A DNA stretch of 15,606 nt from Firmicutes bacterium UBA1191. GTDB taxonomy: Bacteria > Bacillota > Clostridia > Peptostreptococcales > Anaerovoracaceae. Positions 1-6,671 of this stretch are shown here, one piece after another. The position numbers and the translations under genes are program-made. The notes under the pieces were generated by a model, which was given only the letters and a program-made list of their open reading frames with translations, ran no database searches and was not told the DNA's origin. Numbering within the stretch: position 1 is the first letter of the stretch; the number at the start of each line of letters is the position of its first letter. The stretch spans positions 1-15,606 of the forward strand of contig DBYH01000009.1 of assembly GCA_002310095.1 (NCBI GenBank), read 5' to 3'.

Positions 1-626
1 CCTTTCGGTCCGTGGATCTTGTGACCGCTGACCGCGATGAGATCCGCCTCCGCGGGCAGAGGCATCTTGCCGAAGCTCTGGACAGCGTCGCAGTGGAACA
101 GTCCCGGCGACTTCTTCTCCCTCATTATTTCTTTCACAGCGCCCACCGGCATGACCGTGCCGACTTCGTTGTTCACGTGCATCATGCTGACGAGGATGGT
201 CTTGTCATCTATGGCAGCGCGGAGCTGGTCCATGTCAGGCATGCAGTCCGGTCCGACTCCGACGCGAACCACGTCGAAGCCCTCGGCCTCGAGGCTCTTC
301 ACGCACTCTAGGACAGCCGGATGCTCGACCGCCGTGGTGACAATGCGGTTTCCGAGTCGGCGCAGAGCTCTCGCGGCGCCGAAAATGGCCATGTTGTCCG
401 CCTCGGTTCCGCCCGAAGTGAACACCACGTCCCATCTGTCCGCGCTGAAACCGCCGCCGGCCCCTTCCAGGACCTGACGGCGCGCGGCCTTGACGGCCTT
501 CTCCGCGTCGACGCCCAGCTGGTACAGTGACGACGGATTTCCATAGCCTTCCTTCATGGCGGCGACCATGGCCTCAGTCACTTCGTCGTATTGTCTTGTT
601 GTCGCGCTGTTGTCTAAGTAAATCAT
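1..626 (-). CDS. Cysteine desulfurase, NifS/IscS family (partial, C-terminus off left edge)
   Basis: PLP-dependent class V aminotransferase fold enzyme that removes sulfur from L-cysteine as an enzyme persulfide for Fe-S cluster, thiamine or tRNA thiolation pathways; cytosolic. The first 208 residues are present. The N-terminus MIYLDNSATT and the following GNPSSLYQLG are classic for the family. TSGGTEADN (about 70-78) is the PLP phosphate-binding region, EHPAV holds His102, HCDAVQ holds the PLP-contacting Asp, and SGHKIHGPK near the window edge holds the Schiff-base lysine at about residue 203. The start is the ATG at 624-626; an ATG slightly upstream stops at once. The ribosome binding site is weak (GAGAAG abuts the ATG). 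The C-terminal persulfide-cysteine loop lies outside the window, so NifS, IscS or SufS-type partners cannot be decided. In Bacillota such genes often precede thiI, which would be off the left edge; that is inference. Confidence 0.95.
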   Translation of the reverse strand, partial: MIYLDNSATTRQYDEVTEAMVAAMKEGYGNPSSLYQLGVDAEKAVKAARRQVLEGAGGGFSADRWDVVFTSGGTEADNMAIFGAARALRRLGNRIVTTAVEHPAVLECVKSLEAEGFDVVRVGVGPDCMPDMDQLRAAIDDKTILVSMMHVNNEVGTVMPVGAVKEIMREKKSPGLFHCDAVQSFGKMPLPAEADLIAVSGHKIHGPK

Positions 627-650
627 CTTCTCAAATCATTGAAATAGCGG

Positions 651-679
651 ATTATATTTGTGTCCTATTCTAAAAGTTG
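651..679 (-). promoter_or_regulatory. Candidate promoter for the cysteine desulfurase gene
   Basis: A perfect TATAAT on the minus strand (651-656) sits 24 bases upstream of the ATG. No good -35 lies at the expected distance (the hexamer at 17 bp is CAACTT), and that position abuts the rny terminator hairpin. It is therefore a plausible but one-sided match. The leader would be under 20 bases. Confidence 0.35.
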
Positions 680-703
680 ACAGAAGGTGTTCCTTCTGCC
701 AAC
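668..703 (-). terminator. Rho-independent terminator of rny
   Basis: On the minus strand a 12-bp stem (GTTGGCAGAAGG / CCTTCTGTCAAC, one G-U pair) closes an AACA loop and is followed by TTTTAG. It starts 53 bases after the rny stop codon. On the plus strand one pair becomes an A-C mismatch, so it fits leftward transcription best. Confidence 0.8.
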
Positions 704-755
704 TTCTGTGTTCTCAGTATTGAATCTCCGCTTGCCCTGCTTTTGCGGTGCGCGC

Positions 756-2303
756 CTACTTCGCGTAGTCGATGGCGCGTGTCTCGCGGACCACGTTTAC
801 CTTGATCTGTCCCGGGTACTCCAGCTCGGACTCGATCTTCTTGGAAATGTCGCGGGCCAGAAGGGCGATTGAATCGTCGCCGACTTCGTCCGGCTTCGCG
901 ATGATCCTGATCTCGCGTCCCGCCTGGATGGCGTATGAGTTCTCGACGCCCTTGGTCGTGTTCGCAATCTCCTCCAGCTTCTGCAGACGCTTGATGTAGG
1001 ACTCGAGAGTCTCACGTCTGGCTCCCGGTCTTGCCGCCGAGAGAGCGTCCGCCGCGGCTATCAAGACAGCCTCGACCGACTTCGGTTCATAGTCTCCGTG
1101 GTGGGCGGCCATTCCGTTGATGACTGCCTCGGACTCCTTGTACTTTCTCAGCACTTCTATGCCGATGTCGACATGGGTGCCCTCGCGCTCGTGGTCGAGA
1201 GCCTTGCCGATGTCATGAAGCAGTCCCGCGCGCTTGGCGAGGGTGATGTCCAGTCCCAGCTCGCCGGCCATGAGGCCCGCAAGGTGAGCGACTTCCACCG
1301 AATGCTTGAGTACATTCTGTCCGTATGAAGTTCTGTATTTCAGTCTGCCCAGGAGTTTGACCAGCTCAGGGTGCAGATTGTGGATTCCAACATCGAATGT
1401 GGCCTGTTCGCCGGCTTCCTTGATGATGGTGTTGACTTCACGCTCGGACTTGTTGACCATCTCCTCGATTCTCGCCGGATGGATACGTCCGTCGACGATG
1501 AGTTTTTCGAGGGCCAGTCTCGCTATCTCTCTTCTGACAGGATCGAATCCCGACAGGATGACCGCTTCAGGCGTGTCGTCGATGATGAGATCGATGCCAG
1601 TCGCGTTTTCGATCGCCCTGATGTTTCTTCCCTCACGGCCGATGATGCGGCCCTTCATTTCATCATTAGGCAAAGGCACTACGGACACTGTTGATTCCGC
1701 TACGTGGTCGGCTGCGCATCTCTGGATCGCTCCGGTGATGATTTCCTTGGCCTTCTTGTCCGCCTCATCCCTGGCCTTGCTCTCTATCTCCTTGTAAAGA
1801 ACGGCCGCGTCGCTGCGGGCTTCCTGCTCGACCTTCTGCAGAATTATCTCTCTCGCCTCCTCAACTGTGTATCCCGAAATCTTCTCGAGTTCCTCCAGCT
1901 GCCTCTTCAGGATCCTCTCCTGCTCGGCGAGTCTGTTATCTATTTTTCTCTCTTTGTTTGTTATGCTTTCTTCTTTTTTCTCTATGTTTTCCAGTTTGCG
2001 GTCGATGGAGTCCTCCTTCTGGTTCAGTCTCCTCTCGGCCTTAGATATCTCGTTTCTTCTCTCTCTAATCTCCTTATCCGCGCTGTTTCTCTGTCTCTGC
2101 GCTTCCTCTTTAGCTTCCAGTACGAGCTCCTTCTTTATGCTCTCCGCGTTCTTCTCCGCGTCCAGAAGCATGTTTCTAGCCTTGGTTTCGGCGTTTCCGA
2201 TAGTCTTCTCGCCGATGGATTTACGCAATATATATCCAACCAGCAGCCCTATGAGAAGGGCCACCAGGCCAACTACTACAGGTATGATTATATGTGGTGC
2301 CAT
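756..2303 (-). CDS. rny: Ribonuclease Y
   Basis: Membrane-anchored endoribonuclease that starts bulk mRNA decay in many Bacillota. The 515 residues show the full architecture. There is an N-terminal membrane helix (about 4-26). A long charged coiled coil (about 30-190) is rich in Glu, Lys and Arg. A KH RNA-binding domain carries GRIIGREGRNIR at 218-229. An HD phosphohydrolase domain has His334, the His363-Asp364 pair in LLHDIGKALDHE, HHGD at 401-404 and Asp419 as likely metal ligands. Length matches the usual ~510-520. The start is supported by AAAGGAGG 11 bases upstream. It has its own promoter (2425-2453) and terminator (668-703), so it is probably monocistronic. The usual neighbours recA and ymdB are not seen here. 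Confidence 0.98.
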   Translation of the reverse strand: MAPHIIIPVVVGLVALLIGLLVGYILRKSIGEKTIGNAETKARNMLLDAEKNAESIKKELVLEAKEEAQRQRNSADKEIRERRNEISKAERRLNQKEDSIDRKLENIEKKEESITNKERKIDNRLAEQERILKRQLEELEKISGYTVEEAREIILQKVEQEARSDAAVLYKEIESKARDEADKKAKEIITGAIQRCAADHVAESTVSVVPLPNDEMKGRIIGREGRNIRAIENATGIDLIIDDTPEAVILSGFDPVRREIARLALEKLIVDGRIHPARIEEMVNKSEREVNTIIKEAGEQATFDVGIHNLHPELVKLLGRLKYRTSYGQNVLKHSVEVAHLAGLMAGELGLDITLAKRAGLLHDIGKALDHEREGTHVDIGIEVLRKYKESEAVINGMAAHHGDYEPKSVEAVLIAAADALSAARPGARRETLESYIKRLQKLEEIANTTKGVENSYAIQAGREIRIIAKPDEVGDDSIALLARDISKKIESELEYPGQIKVNVVRETRAIDYAK

Positions 2304-2345
2304 ATAGTATCATTCCTCCTTTCATATTATTTTTTCAAGTTTCAC

Positions 2346-2370
2346 TGCCGCGGCGGCCAAATGCCGGGCA
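2346..2370 (-). other. GC-rich hairpin in the rny 5' leader
   Basis: Within an otherwise AT-rich leader of about 115 bases, the minus strand can fold as TGCC-CGGC paired with GCCG and GGCA, with an ATTTG loop and a four-base bulge (CCGC) on the 3' side. It lies about 30 bases upstream of the AAAGGAGG ribosome binding site. It could be a structural or autoregulatory element of rny mRNA; no known riboswitch is recognised. Confidence 0.4.
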
Positions 2371-2424
2371 TGCTATATTTACAACTGAATTATTCAATTA
2401 ATAAAGTCAAAAGCATACACAGTT

Positions 2425-2453
2425 ATTATATAGCCAACGGGCACTTTCGTCAA
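2425..2453 (-). promoter_or_regulatory. Sigma-A-type promoter of rny
   Basis: On the minus strand TTGACG (2448-2453) and TATAAT (2425-2430) are separated by exactly 17 bases. This is a near-consensus housekeeping promoter. Transcription would begin near 2418, giving a leader of about 115 bases before the rny start codon. Confidence 0.85.
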
Positions 2454-2506
2454 TGAAAATTGACAAAAAATTACAGATGACAGGGCGCCGTTTTCGTGCC
2501 CTCAGC

Positions 2507-2534
2507 AATAAAAAAGAACGGGTTTCCCCGTTCT
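2507..2534 (-). terminator. Rho-independent terminator of minD
   Basis: On the minus strand a perfect 8-bp stem (AGAACGGG / CCCGTTCT) with a GAAA tetraloop is followed by a run of T residues. It begins 14 bases after the minD-like stop codon. It cleanly separates the radC-minD unit from rny. Confidence 0.92.
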
Positions 2535-2548
2535 GCCGCTTACACGTT

Positions 2549-3268
2549 TTACCTGATGATCTTCGCCACAATGTCCACGAAGTTCTTCTCGATGTAGGTG
2601 CCCCGCTTCATGACGATCGGGATGCCTTTGTTGGTCGAGATCCTGATGTTGTCATCCTCCTGGATGATGCCCACCAGCGGACTTGTGAAGCTGCTCGTCA
2701 CTGTCGCCAGATCCGGCATGAAGCCCTCTCTCATGAGTTCCACGTTCACCCTGTTCAGCACAACGCAGATGTCGTCGAGACCCTTCTCGCGGAGGAACCT
2801 CTCGGTCATGTCGGCGTCGCGGCTGGCGGCGAACTCAGGCTCTGTGACTATGACCGCCTTGTCGGCGGCCTCAAGTGAGACCTCGAGCATCTCGCCGATT
2901 CCGGCCGGGCAGTCGATTATTATGTAATCGAAGACCTGCTTGAGCTTGGCGCACAGGACGGCCATGTGCAGAGGCGTAATGTCCCTCTCGTCGAGTCTCG
3001 GCGCGGCTGCCATGAAATAGAGGGAACTGAAACCGTCCACTCTGATGATGGCCTTGCTGATCCTGCATATTCCGGACAGAACGTCCATAATGTTGTAAAC
3101 GACTCTGTTTTCCATGCCAAGATAAAGGTCCATATTTCTCAGACCCATATCCATGTCTATGAGCAGCACGTTGTAGCCCCTCTGGGCCAGCGCGGCGCCC
3201 ATGTTCACCGAAAACATTGTCTTGCCGGTTCCCCCTTTTCCGGAGGCAACCAGTAGCGTTTTACTCAT
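2549..3268 (-). CDS. minD: MinD-like P-loop ATPase (ParA/MinD family), lacking the C-terminal membrane tail
   Basis: Deviant Walker-type ATPase of the MinD/ParA family; MinD normally cycles on the membrane to position division. Visible motifs are the deviant P-loop GKGGTGKT (10-17, with signature Lys11 and Lys16), LLIDMDMGLRNMD with Asp38 and the MinD-typical GLRN, and Walker B YIIIDCPAGIG (115-125). The protein has 239 residues against ~265-270 for MinD. It ends at FVDIVAKIIR, where MinD normally continues into a linker and an amphipathic membrane-targeting helix; a terminator follows at once, so this is not a frameshift. The ATG at 3268 is preferred over the adjacent GTG at 3271 because GGAG lies 7 bases before the ATG and only 4 before the GTG. 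It follows radC by 94 bases. minC and minE are not next to it, so a canonical Min role is uncertain. Confidence 0.85.
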   Translation of the reverse strand: MSKTLLVASGKGGTGKTMFSVNMGAALAQRGYNVLLIDMDMGLRNMDLYLGMENRVVYNIMDVLSGICRISKAIIRVDGFSSLYFMAAAPRLDERDITPLHMAVLCAKLKQVFDYIIIDCPAGIGEMLEVSLEAADKAVIVTEPEFAASRDADMTERFLREKGLDDICVVLNRVNVELMREGFMPDLATVTSSFTSPLVGIIQEDDNIRISTNKGIPIVMKRGTYIEKNFVDIVAKIIR

Positions 3269-3305
3269 CACTATGCTCCAAAAAAATCAATTACATTACT
3301 TATTT

Positions 3306-3334
3306 ATTGTGCATTGATTACCGTGCATAGTCAA
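3306..3334 (-). promoter_or_regulatory. Candidate promoter upstream of minD
   Basis: In the 94-base radC-minD gap the minus strand has TTGACT (3329-3334), then 17 bases, then CACAAT (3306-3311, four of six matching the -10 consensus). GTGCAT occurs twice as a direct repeat in this area. No terminator is visible between radC and minD, so read-through from radC is also likely. Confidence 0.45.
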
Positions 3335-3362
3335 GTGTAAATTGTCTGTCAGTTTGTGAAAT

Positions 3363-4043
3363 CTATGTGATGTAGCCGAGCACTTTCATGCTCGCGTAGC
3401 TCCCGTCTCCGATGATAATGTGGTCAATAACAGGTATTCCCAGCAGTTCTCCCGCCTCTACAAGCCGCCGCGTAGAATCGATGTCCGCGGAGGACGGAGA
3501 AGGATCTCCGCTAGGGTGATTATGTACAAAGGCAACCGATCCCGCGCTTCTCCTCACGGCCGGGCTGAAGACTTCCCGCGGGTGGCTGGCGGATGAATTC
3601 AGATCGCCGACGGATACTTCATTTTCCTCCAGTATCTCGCCCCTGGAATTGATCAGAAGACACTTGAAGTGCTCCTTTTTCTCGTGCCGGAGACGCTCCA
3701 TGAACAGGTTCGCGATGTCGTCGGAGCACTTTATCCTCGCCCTCTCCTCCGCCGGCAGGCAGCTCATCCTCTTCCCCAGTTCCAGGGCCGCTATCAGTAC
3801 GCAGACCTTGGCGTCCCCCATTCCGGATATTCTCATCAGATCCTCCGGGCTGCACTCGGCCAGATACCTTAATCCTCTCGGGTCCATGGCAAGCACCTCA
3901 CCGGCCAGATCCATCACTGATTTCGATCTCGTTCCCGTTCCAAGTATGGCGGCGAGCACCTCCACCGTCGACAGACTCCCCGGCCCGTCACGCAAAAGCT
4001 TCTCCCTTGGTTTCTCCCCCTCGGGAAGCTGACACATTCTCAT
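3363..4043 (-). CDS. radC: RadC family protein (JAMM/MPN+ domain, UPF0758)
   Basis: RadC-family protein historically linked to DNA repair; its biochemical role is unsettled, and it carries a JAB1/MPN-type metal-binding fold. The 226-residue product matches the usual 220-231. The N-terminal part (MCQLPEGEKPREKLL, then a helix-hairpin-helix with ISGMGDAK at about 72-79) is followed by the metal motif HNHPSGDPSPSSAD, giving His174, His176 and Asp187. The reading frame is open for 35 codons further upstream, but the ATG at 4043 is chosen because AAGGAGG lies 8 bases before it and the family N-terminus starts there. In many Firmicutes radC heads a radC-mreBCD-minCD cluster; here it is followed directly by the minD-like gene, as if the middle were missing. 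Confidence 0.95.
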   Translation of the reverse strand: MRMCQLPEGEKPREKLLRDGPGSLSTVEVLAAILGTGTRSKSVMDLAGEVLAMDPRGLRYLAECSPEDLMRISGMGDAKVCVLIAALELGKRMSCLPAEERARIKCSDDIANLFMERLRHEKKEHFKCLLINSRGEILEENEVSVGDLNSSASHPREVFSPAVRRSAGSVAFVHNHPSGDPSPSSADIDSTRRLVEAGELLGIPVIDHIIIGDGSYASMKVLGYIT

Positions 4044-4178
4044 CTCCAATCCCTCCTTGCTTAAATTCATGCGGTCAAGGCACAGGCAAAAGCAGTCCTG
4101 CCGCTTCTGCCCGCGCCTTCTTGCACCCGATGCATTGAGCATATGCATCTGCCTTCTTTCCGGGTGAGTGACATCCCG

Positions 4179-4213
4179 TGTAAATATTTTACATCATATC
4201 CAGCATATAGCAA
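4179..4213 (-). promoter_or_regulatory. Candidate radC promoter with overlapping palindromic operator
   Basis: On the minus strand TTGCTA (4208-4213) and TAAAAT (4186-4191) are 16 bases apart, giving a modest promoter match. A perfect dyad of TGTAAA, 3 bases, TTTACA (4179-4193) covers the -10 and the likely start site, which is where a repressor would block. The radC leader would be about 135 bases. The promoter is moderate and the operator is an inference from symmetry and position. Confidence 0.4.
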
Positions 4214-4268
4214 CGCCCAGCTTTTACAAAAACCCTGCTTTTTGTTACATTTTCCCGAAAACAGGGAC

Positions 4269-4296
4269 TGAAAAAGGAGACCCGCGGGTCTCCTTT
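4269..4296 (-). terminator. Terminator of the nifJ-ilvB-ilvN unit
   Basis: A perfect 24-bp inverted repeat (4273-4296), whose left half is AAAGGAGACCCG, begins about 32 bases after the ilvN stop. It is followed on the minus strand by TTTTT. The centre CCCGCGGG must open to form a loop. The plus-strand side also carries T residues, so it may act in both directions, but no rightward gene ends here. Confidence 0.85.
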
Positions 4297-4328
4297 ACTT
4301 TCTGTATTATACTGCTTTTGCATTACGC

Positions 4329-4853
4329 TTACCTGTCCTGCATGGATATGGACTCGATGGCCACCGGACCGCCGCGCACTACCTCGATATTCTTGAAGCG
4401 CTCGTTGATGGCGCGGAGTATGGAGTCGTTCTTGGCCTCGGTGCGGGTCGCTTCGATGAGCACGCTCTTCTTGTCCATGTCCTTGATCTGGAACTTGAAA
4501 GCCTCGGCCATCTGGAAGATCTCCGTTCTGTCCTTGTCGCTCACGTTGAAGATCTTGATGAACATGACCTCCTTGCTGCGGATGGCTCTGTCCGTGTAGT
4601 CGATGACCTTGATTACCTCGACCATGCGGTTGAGCTGCTTCTTTATCTGCTCGTGGGTGCTGTCGTCCGCGTCCACGCATACAGTCATGCGGGAGATGTT
4701 CGTGTCCTCCGTCTCGCCGACGGTAAGCGAATGGATGTTGTAGGCTTTGCCTGAGAATGATCCGGAAATGCGCGCCAGTACTCCGACACGGTTCTCAACA
4801 TAGAGGGAAATCCAGCGTCTCCTCATTCCGCCTCCGGTTTTGTTTCCGCTCAT
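4329..4853 (-). CDS. ilvN: Acetolactate (acetohydroxyacid) synthase small regulatory subunit, copy 1
   Basis: Regulatory subunit that activates the IlvB catalytic subunit and gives valine feedback inhibition. The 174 residues hold an N-terminal ACT domain (about 12-85; WISLYVENRVGVLARISG, then YNIHSLTVGETED) and a C-terminal AHAS small-subunit domain (about 95-170). Asn21, Gly24 and Asn39 align with the valine-site residues Asn11, Gly14 and Asn29 of E. coli IlvH, so valine control is likely retained. The ATG overlaps the ilvB stop in an ATGA, indicating translational coupling, with GGAGG upstream. An internal ATG at codon 10, also preceded by GGAGG, would give a more typical N-terminus and is a real alternative. 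It is only distantly similar to copy 2 at 14441-14947. Confidence 0.95.
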   Translation of the reverse strand: MSGNKTGGGMRRRWISLYVENRVGVLARISGSFSGKAYNIHSLTVGETEDTNISRMTVCVDADDSTHEQIKKQLNRMVEVIKVIDYTDRAIRSKEVMFIKIFNVSDKDRTEIFQMAEAFKFQIKDMDKKSVLIEATRTEAKNDSILRAINERFKNIEVVRGGPVAIESISMQDR

Positions 4854-6634
4854 TTCCTCACCTCCAATTCATCCATTTCTGTGATCAGATCCGTTATGGC
4901 GCCGTTCGGTTTTATCATCGGCATGACCAGATCCTCGTCTTCTATTATGAACTCGATCAGGGTCGGTCCCTTCCTGTTCTTCTTCGCTTCCTTCAGGGCC
5001 GGCTCGATCTCGTCCGCCGAGAACACGCGCATGCCCTTGGCTCCGTAGGCTTCCGCCAGCTGAACGAAATCCGGAACGTACGGCGGACAGGTTTTATCCC
5101 GTCCGTGGCACTCCTTGCAGAGGTTGCGGCGCTTTTTAAGGCACGTTCCCGCGTAGACCTTACCCGCGAAGAGTTCCTGCCACTGGCGCACCATGCCCAG
5201 ATAGCCGTTGTTCAGTATGCATATGGTTATAGGGAGCTCGTTGATCACAGCCGTCGCCAGTTCCTGTGAGTTCATCTGGAAACCGCCGTCGCCCGTCACC
5301 GTGACGACTTCCCTGTCAGGATTTCCGAGGGCCGCGCCTATGGCTGACGGAAGGCCGTAGCCCATGGTGCCCAGACCGCCCGAGGTTATGAGCTGGCGTT
5401 TGCCGTAAACCTCGAAGAACTGGGTCGCCCACATCTGGTGCTGGCCTACGTCGGTGGTCAGGATCGGCTCCTTGAACACTTTGTTGATGCCGTCTATGAT
5501 CTGCTTCGCTCTCAGTTTCTCGCCACTCAGGCAGTCAGGCATGTCGGCGCCCACCTCCTGAGTGAGAGGTTTCTCGCCGCGCCACTTTTCGAGCCGCCCG
5601 ATCCATGCTTCGCGCCTGCAGCTCTCCCCTTCCTCGAGAATTTTCTGAAGGGCTCTGATGGCTTTGCCCGCGTCGCCTACGATAGGAACGTCAACGTTTA
5701 CGTTCTTCGAGATGGAAGCGGCGTCGATGTCTATGTGTATGATCTTAGCTTTGGGAGCGAAGGTTCCCAGCTTTCCTGTGATCCTGTCGTTGAACCTGGT
5801 TCCAATGGAGATCAGGATGTCGCAGTTGTTGACCGCGTTGTTGGCGGCCCAGTTTCCGTGCATGCCCACGTCGCCGAAGTACAGTTCGTGGTTCGTCGGA
5901 ATGCTGCCGCGTCCCATCACGGTGGTGACCGCAGGGATTCCCGAAGTCTCGACCAGCTTTGTCATGTCCGCCTGGGCGCGGGAGATCTTGACGCCTCCTC
6001 CGAGAATGAAGAGAGGCTTCTTGGCCTTCTGTATCATCTCTGCGGCGCGCTTGATCTGGCCAGCGTGGACCGTCGTCGGCGGCTTGTAGCCCCGGAGGCT
6101 GACTTTGTCCGGATAAATGTCGCTTCCCAGAGTCTCCATCACGTCCTTAGGCAGGTCCAGAAGCACCGGCCCCGGACGTCCCGTGGACGCGATATAGAAC
6201 GCCTCCTTGACCATCTTGTTCAGCTCGGTCCTGTTGTGGACCATTGCCGAATACTTGCAGATGTTTCTGGTGACGCCTACGATGTCCACCTCCTGGAAGC
6301 TGTCGTTTCCGATGAGGTCAAAAGGCACCTGACCCGTGAAGCAAACCAGGGGCACGCTGTCCAGGTTCGCGTCGGCTATGCCTGTTACAAGATTCGTCGC
6401 GCCGGGACCGCTTGTAGCGATGCACACGCCAACCTTGCCCGTGGATCTCGCGTATCCTTCGGCGGCATGAACCAGAGCAAGCTCCTGACGCGGCAGAATC
6501 AGCTCCACCTCGTCCTGTTTCGCAAGCTCGTCAAAAATTCCGACTACTGTCGCCCCGGGATATGCGAATACTTTTTCGACTCCTTCTTCCTGAAGGGCTC
6601 TGATCAGAAGTTCATTTCCCGTAATCTTCGCCAT
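4850..6634 (-). CDS. ilvB: Acetolactate (acetohydroxyacid) synthase large subunit, copy 1, with Cys-rich insertion
   Basis: ThDP/FAD enzyme that condenses pyruvate with pyruvate or 2-oxobutyrate in valine/leucine/isoleucine synthesis. The 594 residues show the ThDP-pyrimidine domain with catalytic Glu51, SGPGATN (75-81), the central FAD-binding domain (about 190-330), and the pyrophosphate-binding motif GDGGFQMN to NN (448-476). Trp485 in VRQWQE matches the AHAS Trp linked to 2-oxobutyrate preference. Two oddities stand out. The catalytic segment reads PRQELAL where AHAS usually has RHEQ. Residues about 497-519 form an extra segment with Cys498, Cys506, Cys509 and Cys516 (C-x7-C-x2-C-x6-C), absent from the paralogue at 12767-14431. 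It starts 37 bases after nifJ, with AAGAGGA before the ATG, and so probably belongs to the PFOR transcript. Confidence 0.97.
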   Translation of the reverse strand: MAKITGNELLIRALQEEGVEKVFAYPGATVVGIFDELAKQDEVELILPRQELALVHAAEGYARSTGKVGVCIATSGPGATNLVTGIADANLDSVPLVCFTGQVPFDLIGNDSFQEVDIVGVTRNICKYSAMVHNRTELNKMVKEAFYIASTGRPGPVLLDLPKDVMETLGSDIYPDKVSLRGYKPPTTVHAGQIKRAAEMIQKAKKPLFILGGGVKISRAQADMTKLVETSGIPAVTTVMGRGSIPTNHELYFGDVGMHGNWAANNAVNNCDILISIGTRFNDRITGKLGTFAPKAKIIHIDIDAASISKNVNVDVPIVGDAGKAIRALQKILEEGESCRREAWIGRLEKWRGEKPLTQEVGADMPDCLSGEKLRAKQIIDGINKVFKEPILTTDVGQHQMWATQFFEVYGKRQLITSGGLGTMGYGLPSAIGAALGNPDREVVTVTGDGGFQMNSQELATAVINELPITICILNNGYLGMVRQWQELFAGKVYAGTCLKKRRNLCKECHGRDKTCPPYVPDFVQLAEAYGAKGMRVFSADEIEPALKEAKKNRKGPTLIEFIIEDEDLVMPMIKPNGAITDLITEMDELEVRK

Positions 6635-6671
6635 GTCAAAATCCTCTTATCAGTTGCTGTAACGGTTCTCT

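Noticed and set aside
3269..3271. GTG start codon for the minD-like gene
   Set aside because: It is only 4 bases from GGAG and directly precedes an ATG with better spacing, which also gives the family-typical MSKTLLVASGKGG start.
4044..4148. N-terminal extension of radC by 35 codons
   Set aside because: The frame is open, but the segment is Cys/Arg-rich and unlike the family. A strong AAGGAGG lies inside it, at the right distance from the ATG at 4043.
4222..4252. ACAAAAA / TTTTTGT inverted repeat between ilvN and radC
   Set aside because: Only A/T pairs plus one G/C, with no T-run placed as in a terminator; it is compatible with chance in an AT-rich gap, and the real ilvN terminator lies at 4269-4296.
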